A stretch of 64,000 bases of DNA from Sphingobacteriaceae bacterium (GTDB lineage: Bacteria; Bacteroidota; Bacteroidia; B-17B0; Aurantibacillaceae): assembly GCA_016715905.1 (NCBI GenBank), contig JADJXI010000005.1, positions 1 to 64,000 on the forward strand, read 5' to 3'. The position numbers and the translations under genes were made by a program. The notes under the pieces were generated by a model. The model saw nothing but the letters and a program-made list of their open reading frames with translations, had not been told where the DNA came from and made no database searches. Below, piece after piece: positions 54,981 to 62,069 of this stretch; positions within the stretch are counted from its first letter, which is position 1, and the number at the start of each line of letters is the position of its first letter.

Positions 54981-55603
54981 TAGAACTTTTTAAACACATC
55001 CTTCATTTAGATTTCGATTGGCTCTTTCAGAATTATGGAGCTTATGTCTACATTATTTTATTTTTAGTCATTTTTGTTGAAACCGGCCTTGTGGCCATGC
55101 CATTTTTACCGGGCGACTCCCTTTTATTCACCGCAGGTTTGTTTGCACGTTCTGGCTATTTGAATTTGTCTTATTTGCTTATTTTGTTATTTATTGCCGC
55201 AGTATTAGGTGATAATATTAATTATTGGGTTGGACGTAAAATAGGTTTACGGGTGTTTAAATTTAATTTAAGAGGAAAACCGCTGGTTAAAAAAGAATAC
55301 CTCGATAAAACCCACGCCTTTTACGAAAAGTATGGTACCAAAGCAATTATTATGGCACGATTTGTACCCTTAGTGCGAACTTTTGCTCCTTTTGCAGCAG
55401 GTGTAGGCGAAATGAATTATAAAAAATTCTTCAGCTTTGATATATTAGGTGGCGCATTATGGATTGGTAGTTTAACCATGGCCGGGTATTTATTAGGTGA
55501 AGTTGAATTTATTCGTAAAAGAATTGATTTGGTTTGCTTAGGAATTATTTTGCTTTCCGTTCTTCCTATTATAATCGGTTATTTAAAGGGCAGAAAAAAA
55601 TAG
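54977..55603 (+). CDS. DedA-family membrane protein
   Basis: A 208-residue DedA/SNARE-associated (VTT) protein with several membrane helices. FVETGLVAMPFLPGDSLLFTAGL, LGDNINYWVGRKIG and MARFVPLVRTFAPFAAGVGEMNYKKF are the conserved blocks, including the arginines in the reentrant loop. The family is linked to undecaprenyl-phosphate or phospholipid flipping. It overlaps the rhodanese gene by 4 bases; the YidD gene starts 2 bases after its stop. Confidence 0.92.
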   Translation: MIELFKHILHLDFDWLFQNYGAYVYIILFLVIFVETGLVAMPFLPGDSLLFTAGLFARSGYLNLSYLLILLFIAAVLGDNINYWVGRKIGLRVFKFNLRGKPLVKKEYLDKTHAFYEKYGTKAIIMARFVPLVRTFAPFAAGVGEMNYKKFFSFDILGGALWIGSLTMAGYLLGEVEFIRKRIDLVCLGIILLSVLPIIIGYLKGRKK

Positions 55604-55605
55604 AC

Positions 55606-56043
55606 TTGAATAGGTATGTCATAATTTTATTTTTTTTCCTCACTTCCTTATTAAAAGGTCAAAGTGATTTAAATCGACTACTAAACGCAAATCACACAGA
55701 CTCTACGCTTGCTTCCAAAAGAAAGATTAATTACGTTTTTAAAGGCAAAAATTGGTTTGTAAAATACAATCCATTATCACTTGTTTTTGGTGGAGCATTA
55801 TTTTTTTATCAGGGTGTAATTTCACCACAAATTATGCAAGGCTGTGCCTTTGAGCCCAGCTGTTCAGCTTTTAGCAAAGCTTGTATACATGAATTTGGAC
55901 TAATAAAAGGCATTTCCTTATCTACCGATCGTTTGACCAGATGCACGCGTTTATCGTCTATAGATTTTCATCCTGTATTATTTAATAATAATAATAAGGT
56001 AAATGACATCCCTGAATATTACAGATTGCGGAGTAAAAAATGA
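55606..56043 (+). CDS. yidD: YidD-family protein with N-terminal signal-like extension
   Basis: A 145-residue protein. The YidD core spans about 55-112: FYQGVISPQIMQGCAFEPSCSAFSKACIHEFGLIKGI followed by DRLTRC, with the three conserved cysteines. TTG 55606, 2 bases after the DedA stop, is chosen since it starts a hydrophobic segment NRYVIILFFFLTSLLKGQS; a longer frame overlaps the DedA gene out of frame. Normal YidD (about 70-85 residues) has only a short amphipathic helix before the core and works with YidC. The extra about 50 residues, resembling a signal peptide, would send it to the periplasm or anchor it. It overlaps the next gene by 4 bases. Confidence 0.85.
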   Translation: MNRYVIILFFFLTSLLKGQSDLNRLLNANHTDSTLASKRKINYVFKGKNWFVKYNPLSLVFGGALFFYQGVISPQIMQGCAFEPSCSAFSKACIHEFGLIKGISLSTDRLTRCTRLSSIDFHPVLFNNNNKVNDIPEYYRLRSKK

Positions 56044-56915
56044 AGTATTTAATTGTATTTATTTTTACTATCATTTGTGTTAATTCAGTTAATGCACAAA
56101 TTAACGACAGTGATTCGTATTCTAATTTCAACTTTATTATTCATCTCACTAAAAATGGATTAATTGAAGAAGCGGAAATTGAAAAGGAGAATTTCTTTTC
56201 TTACAAAAATTTAAATCAATTGTATAAAGATTCGGTGAATTATGTTTTGGGAATGTCTTATCAGTCTGAACACAATAATGAATTATCGCGCGACCGGTTT
56301 TTAGAAGTTTCCAATGAATCTTTTTTATTTTATCCGGCAAGATATCAGGCAGCTATATTGGAAGCAGAAAAAGGTAATGCAAAAAGAGCAGTAGAAATAA
56401 TAAATTCTATAGATAGCAGCAACAACGATATTATTAATGAATTGAAAAATTTTGAATTGGCAGCCACTCATTTATTGAATCATAATGTACAAACTTTCGA
56501 TTCAATTCTTAATAAAAATTCATTTACTAATACTTTGTTACAGGAGGAAGCTGTTAAATTGAAAGAATGCGCTCAGGTGCAAAAAAAAATAAAACGCAAA
56601 TCAGCTTTTGCTGCAGGAATGCTTTCTGCAGTTGTGCCCGGCTTAGGAAAAGTGTATGTAGGAAATAACGGGCAGGCTTTGGCTAGTTTTTTAACGGTAG
56701 GAGTGATGGGAGGAATAACTGTAGAGAATTATTTTAAATTAGGAATTGAACACCCGCAAACTATTTTTTTTGCAAGCGTGTTTAGCTTATTTTATATTGG
56801 AAATATTTGGGGAAGTGCCGTGTCGGTACAACTTGTAAAAACTGAAAAAGAACTTGAAAATAAACATAACATATTGGTTGGCATTAAGCTGCCTATTAGT
56901 AAATTTTTCCATTAG
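56040..56915 (+). CDS. Secreted/membrane protein with helical repeats and a C-terminal PGxGxxYxG module, paralog A
   Basis: A 291-residue protein. A signal peptide (about 1-19) is followed by helical, TPR-like segments (about 25-175) and, after a KKIKRKSAF basic patch, a hydrophobic C-terminal module (about 190-265). The module has the pattern SAVVPGLGKVYVGNNGQALASF and further membrane helices. It resembles the DUF5683/TM2-like modules of Bacteroidota membrane proteins. The following gene has the same layout, so they are paralogs. The start overlaps yidD by 4 bases (ATGA). Function is unknown; the tight link to yidD suggests membrane-protein biogenesis. Confidence 0.72.
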   Translation: MKYLIVFIFTIICVNSVNAQINDSDSYSNFNFIIHLTKNGLIEEAEIEKENFFSYKNLNQLYKDSVNYVLGMSYQSEHNNELSRDRFLEVSNESFLFYPARYQAAILEAEKGNAKRAVEIINSIDSSNNDIINELKNFELAATHLLNHNVQTFDSILNKNSFTNTLLQEEAVKLKECAQVQKKIKRKSAFAAGMLSAVVPGLGKVYVGNNGQALASFLTVGVMGGITVENYFKLGIEHPQTIFFASVFSLFYIGNIWGSAVSVQLVKTEKELENKHNILVGIKLPISKFFH

Positions 56916-57741
56916 TGCACAAAATGTTTCGCTGCAAAATGCCGAACATTTATTGGGGGAAGAAAAATTTATGGAAGCAGCTACGGCTTTTGAAAAAGCT
57001 TATTTTTTCGGTCAATCTGAGGAAGATAGAGTTGATGCATTATTTAAACGAGCCTATTGCTTTAAACAACTGAACAAACATCATGAGGCTTATAAGAGCT
57101 TAGTGCGTGTACTGCCCTATAATCTAAATGATTCGCTAAAATGCGCGGCACAATATGAATTGGCATTAAATTTATATTTAGGTAAATTTTATAAGGATGC
57201 TGAAAAGTATTGCGCTAAAAACAGAAGCTTGCCTGTTAATACACCGGAATACAAACGCACAATATTACTTCACGCTTTAATTTTAAATGAATTAAACGAT
57301 TACGCTTATGCTAAACAAAAAGTATTAGAATATCAGGATAATATTACTTTGGATAAATTTCAAATAGATAGTTTAAACTTATTTGTAAATTCTTACTACT
57401 CAAAAAAGAAATTACCAAAATTAAAATCACTTCGAAAGGCAAGAAGATTATCTAAAGTTCTTCCCGGTGCAGGTTTGTTTTATGCAGGTAAGCCCGGTAA
57501 GGCATTACTCAATATTACTTTACAATTAGGAGCCTTGGGTTACACCGGTGCCAACCTATTCTTCGAAAATTATGTAACCGCTGCAACGGCAGGTGTATTT
57601 ATGCTGCGTTCATTTTATACCGGTGGAATAAATCAATTAAATGAAGTTGTGCCCAAAGTAAATTATAAGAGATCAAGGAAATTTAATGACGACTTTCGTA
57701 AAAATTATTTAACTAAATTGCAAAAGTATTATGCGTATTAA
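56854..57741 (+). CDS. Secreted TPR protein with C-terminal PGxGxxYxG module, paralog B
   Basis: A 295-residue protein of the same build as its upstream neighbour: signal peptide (about 1-22, INITYWLALSCLLVNFSISAQ), TPR-like helices (about 27-175), a basic stretch RKARRLSK and the module VLPGAGLFYAGKPGKALLN (about 202-220) with hydrophobic helices behind it. TTG 56854 lies 62 bases inside the upstream gene; it is accepted because the signal peptide is encoded only by this overlap. The C-terminus is basic (NYKRSRKFNDDFRKN). Co-translation with 56040 suggests that the two proteins work as a pair. Confidence 0.72.
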   Translation: MKINITYWLALSCLLVNFSISAQNVSLQNAEHLLGEEKFMEAATAFEKAYFFGQSEEDRVDALFKRAYCFKQLNKHHEAYKSLVRVLPYNLNDSLKCAAQYELALNLYLGKFYKDAEKYCAKNRSLPVNTPEYKRTILLHALILNELNDYAYAKQKVLEYQDNITLDKFQIDSLNLFVNSYYSKKKLPKLKSLRKARRLSKVLPGAGLFYAGKPGKALLNITLQLGALGYTGANLFFENYVTAATAGVFMLRSFYTGGINQLNEVVPKVNYKRSRKFNDDFRKNYLTKLQKYYAY

Positions 57742-58675
57742 ACTTTTATTTTTATTCATTTTTACGCTTAGTTTAACTAAGGGACAAGATGAACCTCTTT
57801 TTATTTTACAGGGTCATTCCGGCGGCATCAATTCCATAGCCTTATCACCCGATGGAAAAACTTTGGTGTCCGGTTCTAAAGATGAAACCATACGTTTTTG
57901 GGATTTAGAGAAGAAGGAGAGCATTAAATCAATTGTGATTGATCATTCGTCAGTTAAAAGAGTTTCTTTCAATAAAGACGCAAGCAAATTACTTATTTCA
58001 ATATACGAGCGGTTTGCGGAAATTGATATTAAAAGTGGTAAAAAGAAATTATCGAAGAAAAAATCTCATACGGCTTTTGCCGAAACAAGTATTTATTCAG
58101 AAGCAGGCGATTTTATTTTAACTTCCAGTTGGAGAGATAATACGTTGAGCATTTGGAAAAGCAGCAATTTTAAAAAAGTGATTGATTTAAAGGAAATATA
58201 TTGGGTGGATAACGCATTGTTTAATAAGAAAGGAAATATTGTTTATTCAGGTGGACATGATAATCAAATAAAAGCTTGGGATGTTACTACGGGAAATATG
58301 ATTTACGCTTTGGCCGGACACGATGACTGGGTATATGATATTGCGCTTTCTTCTGATGAAAAATTTATTTATTCAGCCGGATTTGATAAACTAATTAAAG
58401 TATGGGATTTAAATTCACGAAAAAATATCGCTACGTTAAAAGGTCATTCAGAAGGCGTGGTTTGTATTGATATTTCACCGGACGGTAAATGGTTGGCAAG
58501 TGGCGGAACAGATAAGGAGATTATTATTTGGAATTTATCTGATAATTCGGAGGTAAAACGAATTAAAGCGCATGCCGATGCTGTAACGGATCTTAAATTT
58601 AGCAAGGATTCAAAAACATTGTATTCCGCTTCATTGGATAAAACAATTAAAGGCTGGAATTTATTAGAACTATAA
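57731..58675 (+). CDS. Secreted seven-bladed WD40 propeller protein
   Basis: A 314-residue protein with a signal peptide (MRIKLLFLFIFTLSLTKGQ) and seven WD40 repeats, exactly one full propeller. Clear blades include GGINSIALSPDGKTLVSGS...IRFWDL, DDWVYDIALSSDEKFIYSAG...IKVWDL, EGVVCIDISPDGKWLASGG...IIIWNL and DAVTDLKFSKDSKTLYSAS...IKGWNL; blades 2-4 are weaker. It should act in the periplasm or at the surface as a binding platform, which is less usual than cytoplasmic WD40 proteins. It overlaps the upstream gene by 11 bases and ends the rhodanese-dedA-yidD operon before a strong terminator. Confidence 0.88.
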   Translation: MRIKLLFLFIFTLSLTKGQDEPLFILQGHSGGINSIALSPDGKTLVSGSKDETIRFWDLEKKESIKSIVIDHSSVKRVSFNKDASKLLISIYERFAEIDIKSGKKKLSKKKSHTAFAETSIYSEAGDFILTSSWRDNTLSIWKSSNFKKVIDLKEIYWVDNALFNKKGNIVYSGGHDNQIKAWDVTTGNMIYALAGHDDWVYDIALSSDEKFIYSAGFDKLIKVWDLNSRKNIATLKGHSEGVVCIDISPDGKWLASGGTDKEIIIWNLSDNSEVKRIKAHADAVTDLKFSKDSKTLYSASLDKTIKGWNLLEL

Positions 58676-58696
58676 TTTATCAATTTTTACTCAAAA

Positions 58697-58724
58697 AAAA
58701 AGCCGTTCTTATGAACGGCTTTTT
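58697..58724. terminator. Bidirectional terminator between converging genes
   Basis: AAAAAGCCGTTC-TTAT-GAACGGCTTTTT is a perfect 12-bp hairpin with A and T runs on either side. It separates the WD40 gene (stop 58675, plus) from the lipoprotein gene (stop 58744, minus). Confidence 0.92.
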
Positions 58725-58743
58725 AAATTTATAAGTTTCAATA

Positions 58744-59079
58744 TTAGTTATTTGAAGCTTTTAATTTTCCGGTTTTGATTGGAGTTCCTTCAACTACCCA
58801 ACCAGCTCTAAAAAATTCATTTCTTTGGTAAACAACACCGTCAATTAAAGCATCATAACCCGGACCAGCATTTTCAATAGCTTTGTCAACAGCAGATTTT
58901 AATTGAGGAGCAGTACACATTTTCATTTCTTTTCCGGTTGTACGAGGACCTTTTCCATCATCCGGTAAACGTAAGGTTACGTTTTTAGAACTAATCATTG
59001 TAAAATCGATCAGACGTTGGTTACAGCTTGCAAGAGTCAAAGCTACAACGGCAACTGCAGGGATTAATAATTTTTTCAT
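58744..59079 (-). CDS. Small lipoprotein of unknown function
   Basis: A 111-residue lipoprotein (lipobox LASC, Cys19). The mature 92 residues contain LIDFTMISSKNVTLRLP, a central GKEMKMCTAPQLKSAVDKAIENAGPGYDALIDGVVY and a C-terminal strand pair. The ALIDGVVY pattern suggests a small alpha/beta fold like that of TRL-type bacterial lipoproteins, but I cannot assign a family. The residues after Cys (NQRLID) do not form the acidic surface-export signal. It is probably monocistronic. Confidence 0.7.
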   Translation of the reverse strand: MKKLLIPAVAVVALTLASCNQRLIDFTMISSKNVTLRLPDDGKGPRTTGKEMKMCTAPQLKSAVDKAIENAGPGYDALIDGVVYQRNEFFRAGWVVEGTPIKTGKLKASNN

Positions 59080-59162
59080 GTTTTTAAATTAATGTTATTG
59101 GTTAATAACTCAAAGAAAAAGATAAAGTTTAATATTTGCAAGTTTTTTTCCCAAAAATTACC

Positions 59163-59771
59163 CTAATATTTATTGCTTTGGCACCGCAGTAGCGCATTTT
59201 CTGCCTTGGAATCGGAAGCTTTTAATAGTTTCCATACAATTGTTTTTTCGGCATTATTTACTGTTAATCTAATGTTAAATGATTCGCGTTGACTTTCCAG
59301 CTTATGATCGTAATGTACTGTAAAATAAACCAATAAAATATCGGAATTAAACTCGTCAAAATGAGTTAATCCCCAATCAATTCCGCTTGAAAAATTATCG
59401 GTTGAGCCAATTGCACAGTGTTTGATTTTTTTGGCGCTTTTCTGAACTAATGTTTCAATTTTAGATTTTAGTTCAGCATCTATTTTGGGTGATTTAGGCT
59501 TTATTTCGGAATTATTTTCTTCGTTTTCACTTGATTTGGAGAAGAAGTCGGTTTTTCCGTTTCTGTACTTAATTTTTTCGATTTTATGTGTTGAAGTGGA
59601 TAAAGTTCTGGTTGAACCGGGTACCGTAAAAACGATATAATCATCACTCACTTCCTCTACTTTACAAGCTACGGGAAGCGTTTTATGAAAAAAAATACTG
59701 TCGTTCTGTGAATAGTTTAGTGTAATCTTAAACAGTAGCAGTAATAAACATATTCTTTTTTTGCCGATCAC
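59163..59771 (-). CDS. Secreted protein of unknown function, tandem paralog B
   Basis: A 202-residue protein with a signal peptide (about 1-21). Its first mature part (about 25-75) is a small beta domain: LPVACKVEEVSDDYIVFTVP...KIEKIKYRNGKTDFF. The C-terminal part (about 100-200) begins with a helix (ELKSKIETLVQKSAKKIKHCAIGSTDNFSSGIDW) and ends in strands. Both parts line up with the upstream gene, so the two are diverged duplicates. It overlaps that gene by 4 bases. No known function. Confidence 0.68.
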   Translation of the reverse strand: MIGKKRICLLLLLFKITLNYSQNDSIFFHKTLPVACKVEEVSDDYIVFTVPGSTRTLSTSTHKIEKIKYRNGKTDFFSKSSENEENNSEIKPKSPKIDAELKSKIETLVQKSAKKIKHCAIGSTDNFSSGIDWGLTHFDEFNSDILLVYFTVHYDHKLESQRESFNIRLTVNNAEKTIVWKLLKASDSKAENALLRCQSNKY

Positions 59772-60415
59772 TTAATGCGAAATCCTTTTGCGCAACCCGA
59801 AAATGTTAAACCGTGATCATTTTGATATACCCATTTTTTTGAACCATCCGTTCCAACTACTACTTTCCCTTTAATCCATTTTCCGGCTCCGTCGGTCCAT
59901 TTTGGTTTCCAGCTGGTACGCATGGCAATTGAAATTTCTTTGGTTATGGCATCTCTAAAGGTTTGGTCCCAATATACCTCTGAAGTGGAATTGTCTATTT
60001 TACCATTTGCACAACTTCTTAATAATTGTTCGCCCACATCTTTGGCAATTCCTTCAATGGTGTTTTTCATACCCGGCTCTTCAGCTAGGGATGGGCCCTT
60101 TTTTACCGGTTTTTCCTCTCGGTCTTCATCTTCCATTTTATCTTCATCGTATGCTTCTTTTGAAGAAGCCTTTTTTTCACTGGAAGTAAATTTTTCTACA
60201 TCCCCGTTTTCGTAATTGATGGATGAAAGATTTGATTTGGAAACACTATAAGTGGGGCCATCCGGATTATCGGCCTTTTTGTATTTAATGGTTTCTTCTC
60301 CCACTTCAGTTATTTTCCCCTTAATGATAGAGCCGTCGGACTTTACAATAATATCCTGTGCGTTTAGGTAAAAGTTAAAAACCAAGCAAAGTGTAAGTAG
60401 AAGTAATTTTTTCAT
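59768..60415 (-). CDS. Secreted protein of unknown function, tandem paralog A
   Basis: A 215-residue protein with a signal peptide (about 1-19, FYLNAQ). Residues about 20-75 form a beta domain common in Bacteroidota envelope proteins: DIIVKSDGSIIKGKITEVGE, TIKYKKADNPDGPTYSVSK, LSSINYENGDVEKF. An acidic linker (EAYDEDKMEDEDREEKP) leads to a C-terminal domain (about 115-215) with a CANGKIDNST helix-turn and WKPKWTDGAGKWIKGKVV strands. It is co-translated with its paralog downstream (4-base overlap). Function is unknown. Confidence 0.7.
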   Translation of the reverse strand: MKKLLLLTLCLVFNFYLNAQDIIVKSDGSIIKGKITEVGEETIKYKKADNPDGPTYSVSKSNLSSINYENGDVEKFTSSEKKASSKEAYDEDKMEDEDREEKPVKKGPSLAEEPGMKNTIEGIAKDVGEQLLRSCANGKIDNSTSEVYWDQTFRDAITKEISIAMRTSWKPKWTDGAGKWIKGKVVVGTDGSKKWVYQNDHGLTFSGCAKGFRIK

Positions 60416-60431
60416 GATAATTTGTTTTTTA

Positions 60432-60439
60432 CAAAAATA
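60432..60439 (-). promoter_or_regulatory. Candidate -7 box (TATTTTTG) before the paralog pair
   Basis: On the minus strand TATTTTTG lies 17 bases before the start at 60415, giving a very short leader. No -33 box is seen. Confidence 0.3.
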
Positions 60440-60471
60440 ATAGTTTTTTTAATTATTAAAAGTTTAAAATT

Positions 60472-61074
60472 TTAGCCTCCCATGCCGGAAACGGCTACTG
60501 CAATTACGGCAATAATTAGTATTACTGCTAATATAGCAAAGCCCGTTATTATTGCAGTGGTAAATGCCCCGCCAGTCACTGCATCAAACATTATAGCTAA
60601 ATAAATAAATAAAAAAATTAATGAGATTATAGATGAAATAGCTCCAATTATTCCCCAAACACCCATACCGCCATTGGCGTATCCGTATTGATAGGGTGGG
60701 TGTTTTACTTTTTGATTGTTATAAAGGGAATGGAATTGATTATGGTGTTTAAGTTGGTACGCTTTTAAGGGTTCAGCTAATTTAGCTTTTGCTACCGCCA
60801 ATAATTTTTGTTCTTTTTTTATTGGTTGGGGAATGGAATTTTTTTGACTTTCAGCCTCCTTATGCAGTACCATTACTTCGGCAGGTACACTTTCAATCAG
60901 CTCTTTCTTGTTTTTATTTTGTTTTTCAGGTTCTGATTTTTTTAGCGTGTTATTGGTACGACCTGAATGCGCAAAATAATAACCCTTATTATACTTTCTT
61001 TTTTGTAAACTGTATTTACCGGCACAGGATGCCAGAAATAATGATGCAATGCAAAAAACCAAAATATTCCTCAT
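60472..61074 (-). CDS. Lipoprotein with C-terminal membrane segments
   Basis: A 200-residue protein with a lipobox (LASC, Cys17, then AGKYSLQKRKY). A basic/polar region (about 20-125) is followed by two hydrophobic segments: GIIGAISSIISLIFLFIYLA (about 135-155) and TAIITGFAILAVILIIAVIAVAV (about 173-196). The second ends two residues before the C-terminus with a Gly-Met-Gly-Gly tail. Such a lipid anchor plus two membrane spans is uncommon. No family was recognised. It lies 36 bases after the XRE-S24 gene on the same strand, so both may share a transcript. Confidence 0.68.
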   Translation of the reverse strand: MRNILVFCIASLFLASCAGKYSLQKRKYNKGYYFAHSGRTNNTLKKSEPEKQNKNKKELIESVPAEVMVLHKEAESQKNSIPQPIKKEQKLLAVAKAKLAEPLKAYQLKHHNQFHSLYNNQKVKHPPYQYGYANGGMGVWGIIGAISSIISLIFLFIYLAIMFDAVTGGAFTTAIITGFAILAVILIIAVIAVAVSGMGG

Positions 61075-61109
61075 GCGTCTTTAATTTGATTGATTAAAGA
61101 TACAATATA

Positions 61110-61877
61110 TTATTTCTTCTTTATCTGCTCAATTTCAACTTTAAGACCTCTTAACATATTCATGATACTGTCTAAATTCAACTCATTATCATCGTATTGA
61201 TTCATATTTAAGCAGCAGGTATATTCCCATAACTCTAATACATCTTCGGTTTTTACTTTATAGGGTTGGTATATTTTATTGTCGGAATGCAACTCCAAAG
61301 CCCCCTCTTTTTTGGAGTAACTCATAATTCGCTTATAGGATAAGCCGTCATCTTTAGTAACAACAACATAGGTGTTACCCGGTTTTAACTCCTCCATTTT
61401 TTCTAAATATTTACCAATTACATAAGAACCTTCTTTTATCGGCGGCATACTGTCTCCTTTTATTGGAAAGGCTCTGTGTTTGCCGGTAGGCAAAAAAGGT
61501 AATTTCATTTGAGGTAATTTTTCGATGTACTCAGGATCAGCATAACCTTTTAAATAACCGGCCGATGCTTTTAATGGAATTAATTCAACCATGTCATTCC
61601 CTTCATTATCCAGTAAAATCGGAAAGAGAATCCTGTTTTTACCGATTTTCATTAAACCATCTAAATTTGTTTTTCGCAAATCTCCCCTCACCAAAGCATC
61701 AATGGCAATGTGAAAAAACTCAGATAAACGTATCAGTAAATCAATGGGCGGCTCATTCCTCGCCTCTTCATACCCGCCAATACGTGAACGGGTAATACTT
61801 AATTCATCGGCTAATTGCTCTTGCGATAATCCTTTTAACTGACGAAGAAACCGAATGTTGTTGGCTATTTTACTCAT
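61110..61877 (-). CDS. XRE-family repressor with S24 (LexA/CI-like) peptidase domain
   Basis: A 255-residue transcription regulator. The helix-turn-helix is at about 5-60 (IRFLRQLKGLSQEQLADELSI, SRIGGYEEARNEPPIDLLIRLSEFF). The C-terminal S24 domain (about 100-220) has the nucleophile Ser143 in KGDSMPP and the general-base Lys182 in SYKRIM. An Ala106-Gly107 bond in KASAGYLKGY fits the self-cleavage site of LexA and UmuD. The C-terminus has a helix ending in QIKKK. It likely represses its own gene or nearby genes and may be relieved by self-cleavage under stress; in Bacteroidota many such proteins are not SOS regulators. Confidence 0.88.
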   Translation of the reverse strand: MSKIANNIRFLRQLKGLSQEQLADELSITRSRIGGYEEARNEPPIDLLIRLSEFFHIAIDALVRGDLRKTNLDGLMKIGKNRILFPILLDNEGNDMVELIPLKASAGYLKGYADPEYIEKLPQMKLPFLPTGKHRAFPIKGDSMPPIKEGSYVIGKYLEKMEELKPGNTYVVVTKDDGLSYKRIMSYSKKEGALELHSDNKIYQPYKVKTEDVLELWEYTCCLNMNQYDDNELNLDSIMNMLRGLKVEIEQIKKK

Positions 61878-61878
61878 T

Positions 61879-61893
61879 GCTATAAATTATAGC
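61879..61893. promoter_or_regulatory. 7-1-7 palindrome next to the XRE-S24 start
   Basis: GCTATAA-A-TTATAGC is a perfect 15-base palindrome beginning 2 bases upstream of the regulator's start codon (61877). A second short palindrome TAGCGCTA overlaps its end. The position is right for an autoregulatory operator. Confidence 0.5.
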
Positions 61894-62042
61894 GCTAAAT
61901 TACTATTATTTGTAGTTATTTGCAAGTGCCCTAAAATAATTTTTAAACAGCCTTGTAGCTAATAATGCGGTCATTTGTTATTTGTGCTGAATATCAACAA
62001 ACTAAGCTCAAATAAATTTGTTAGTTAGGAACAATTTTAAAT

Positions 62043-62050
62043 TAAATTTG
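62043..62050 (+). promoter_or_regulatory. Candidate -7 box (TAAATTTG) before the propeller/Ig protein
   Basis: TAAATTTG fits TAnnTTTG; TTTG at 62017-62020 is 22 bases upstream. The same TAAATTTG also occurs at 62013-62020, exactly 30 bases earlier. Confidence 0.35.
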
Positions 62051-62069
62051 TAAACCAAAGCAAATAAAA

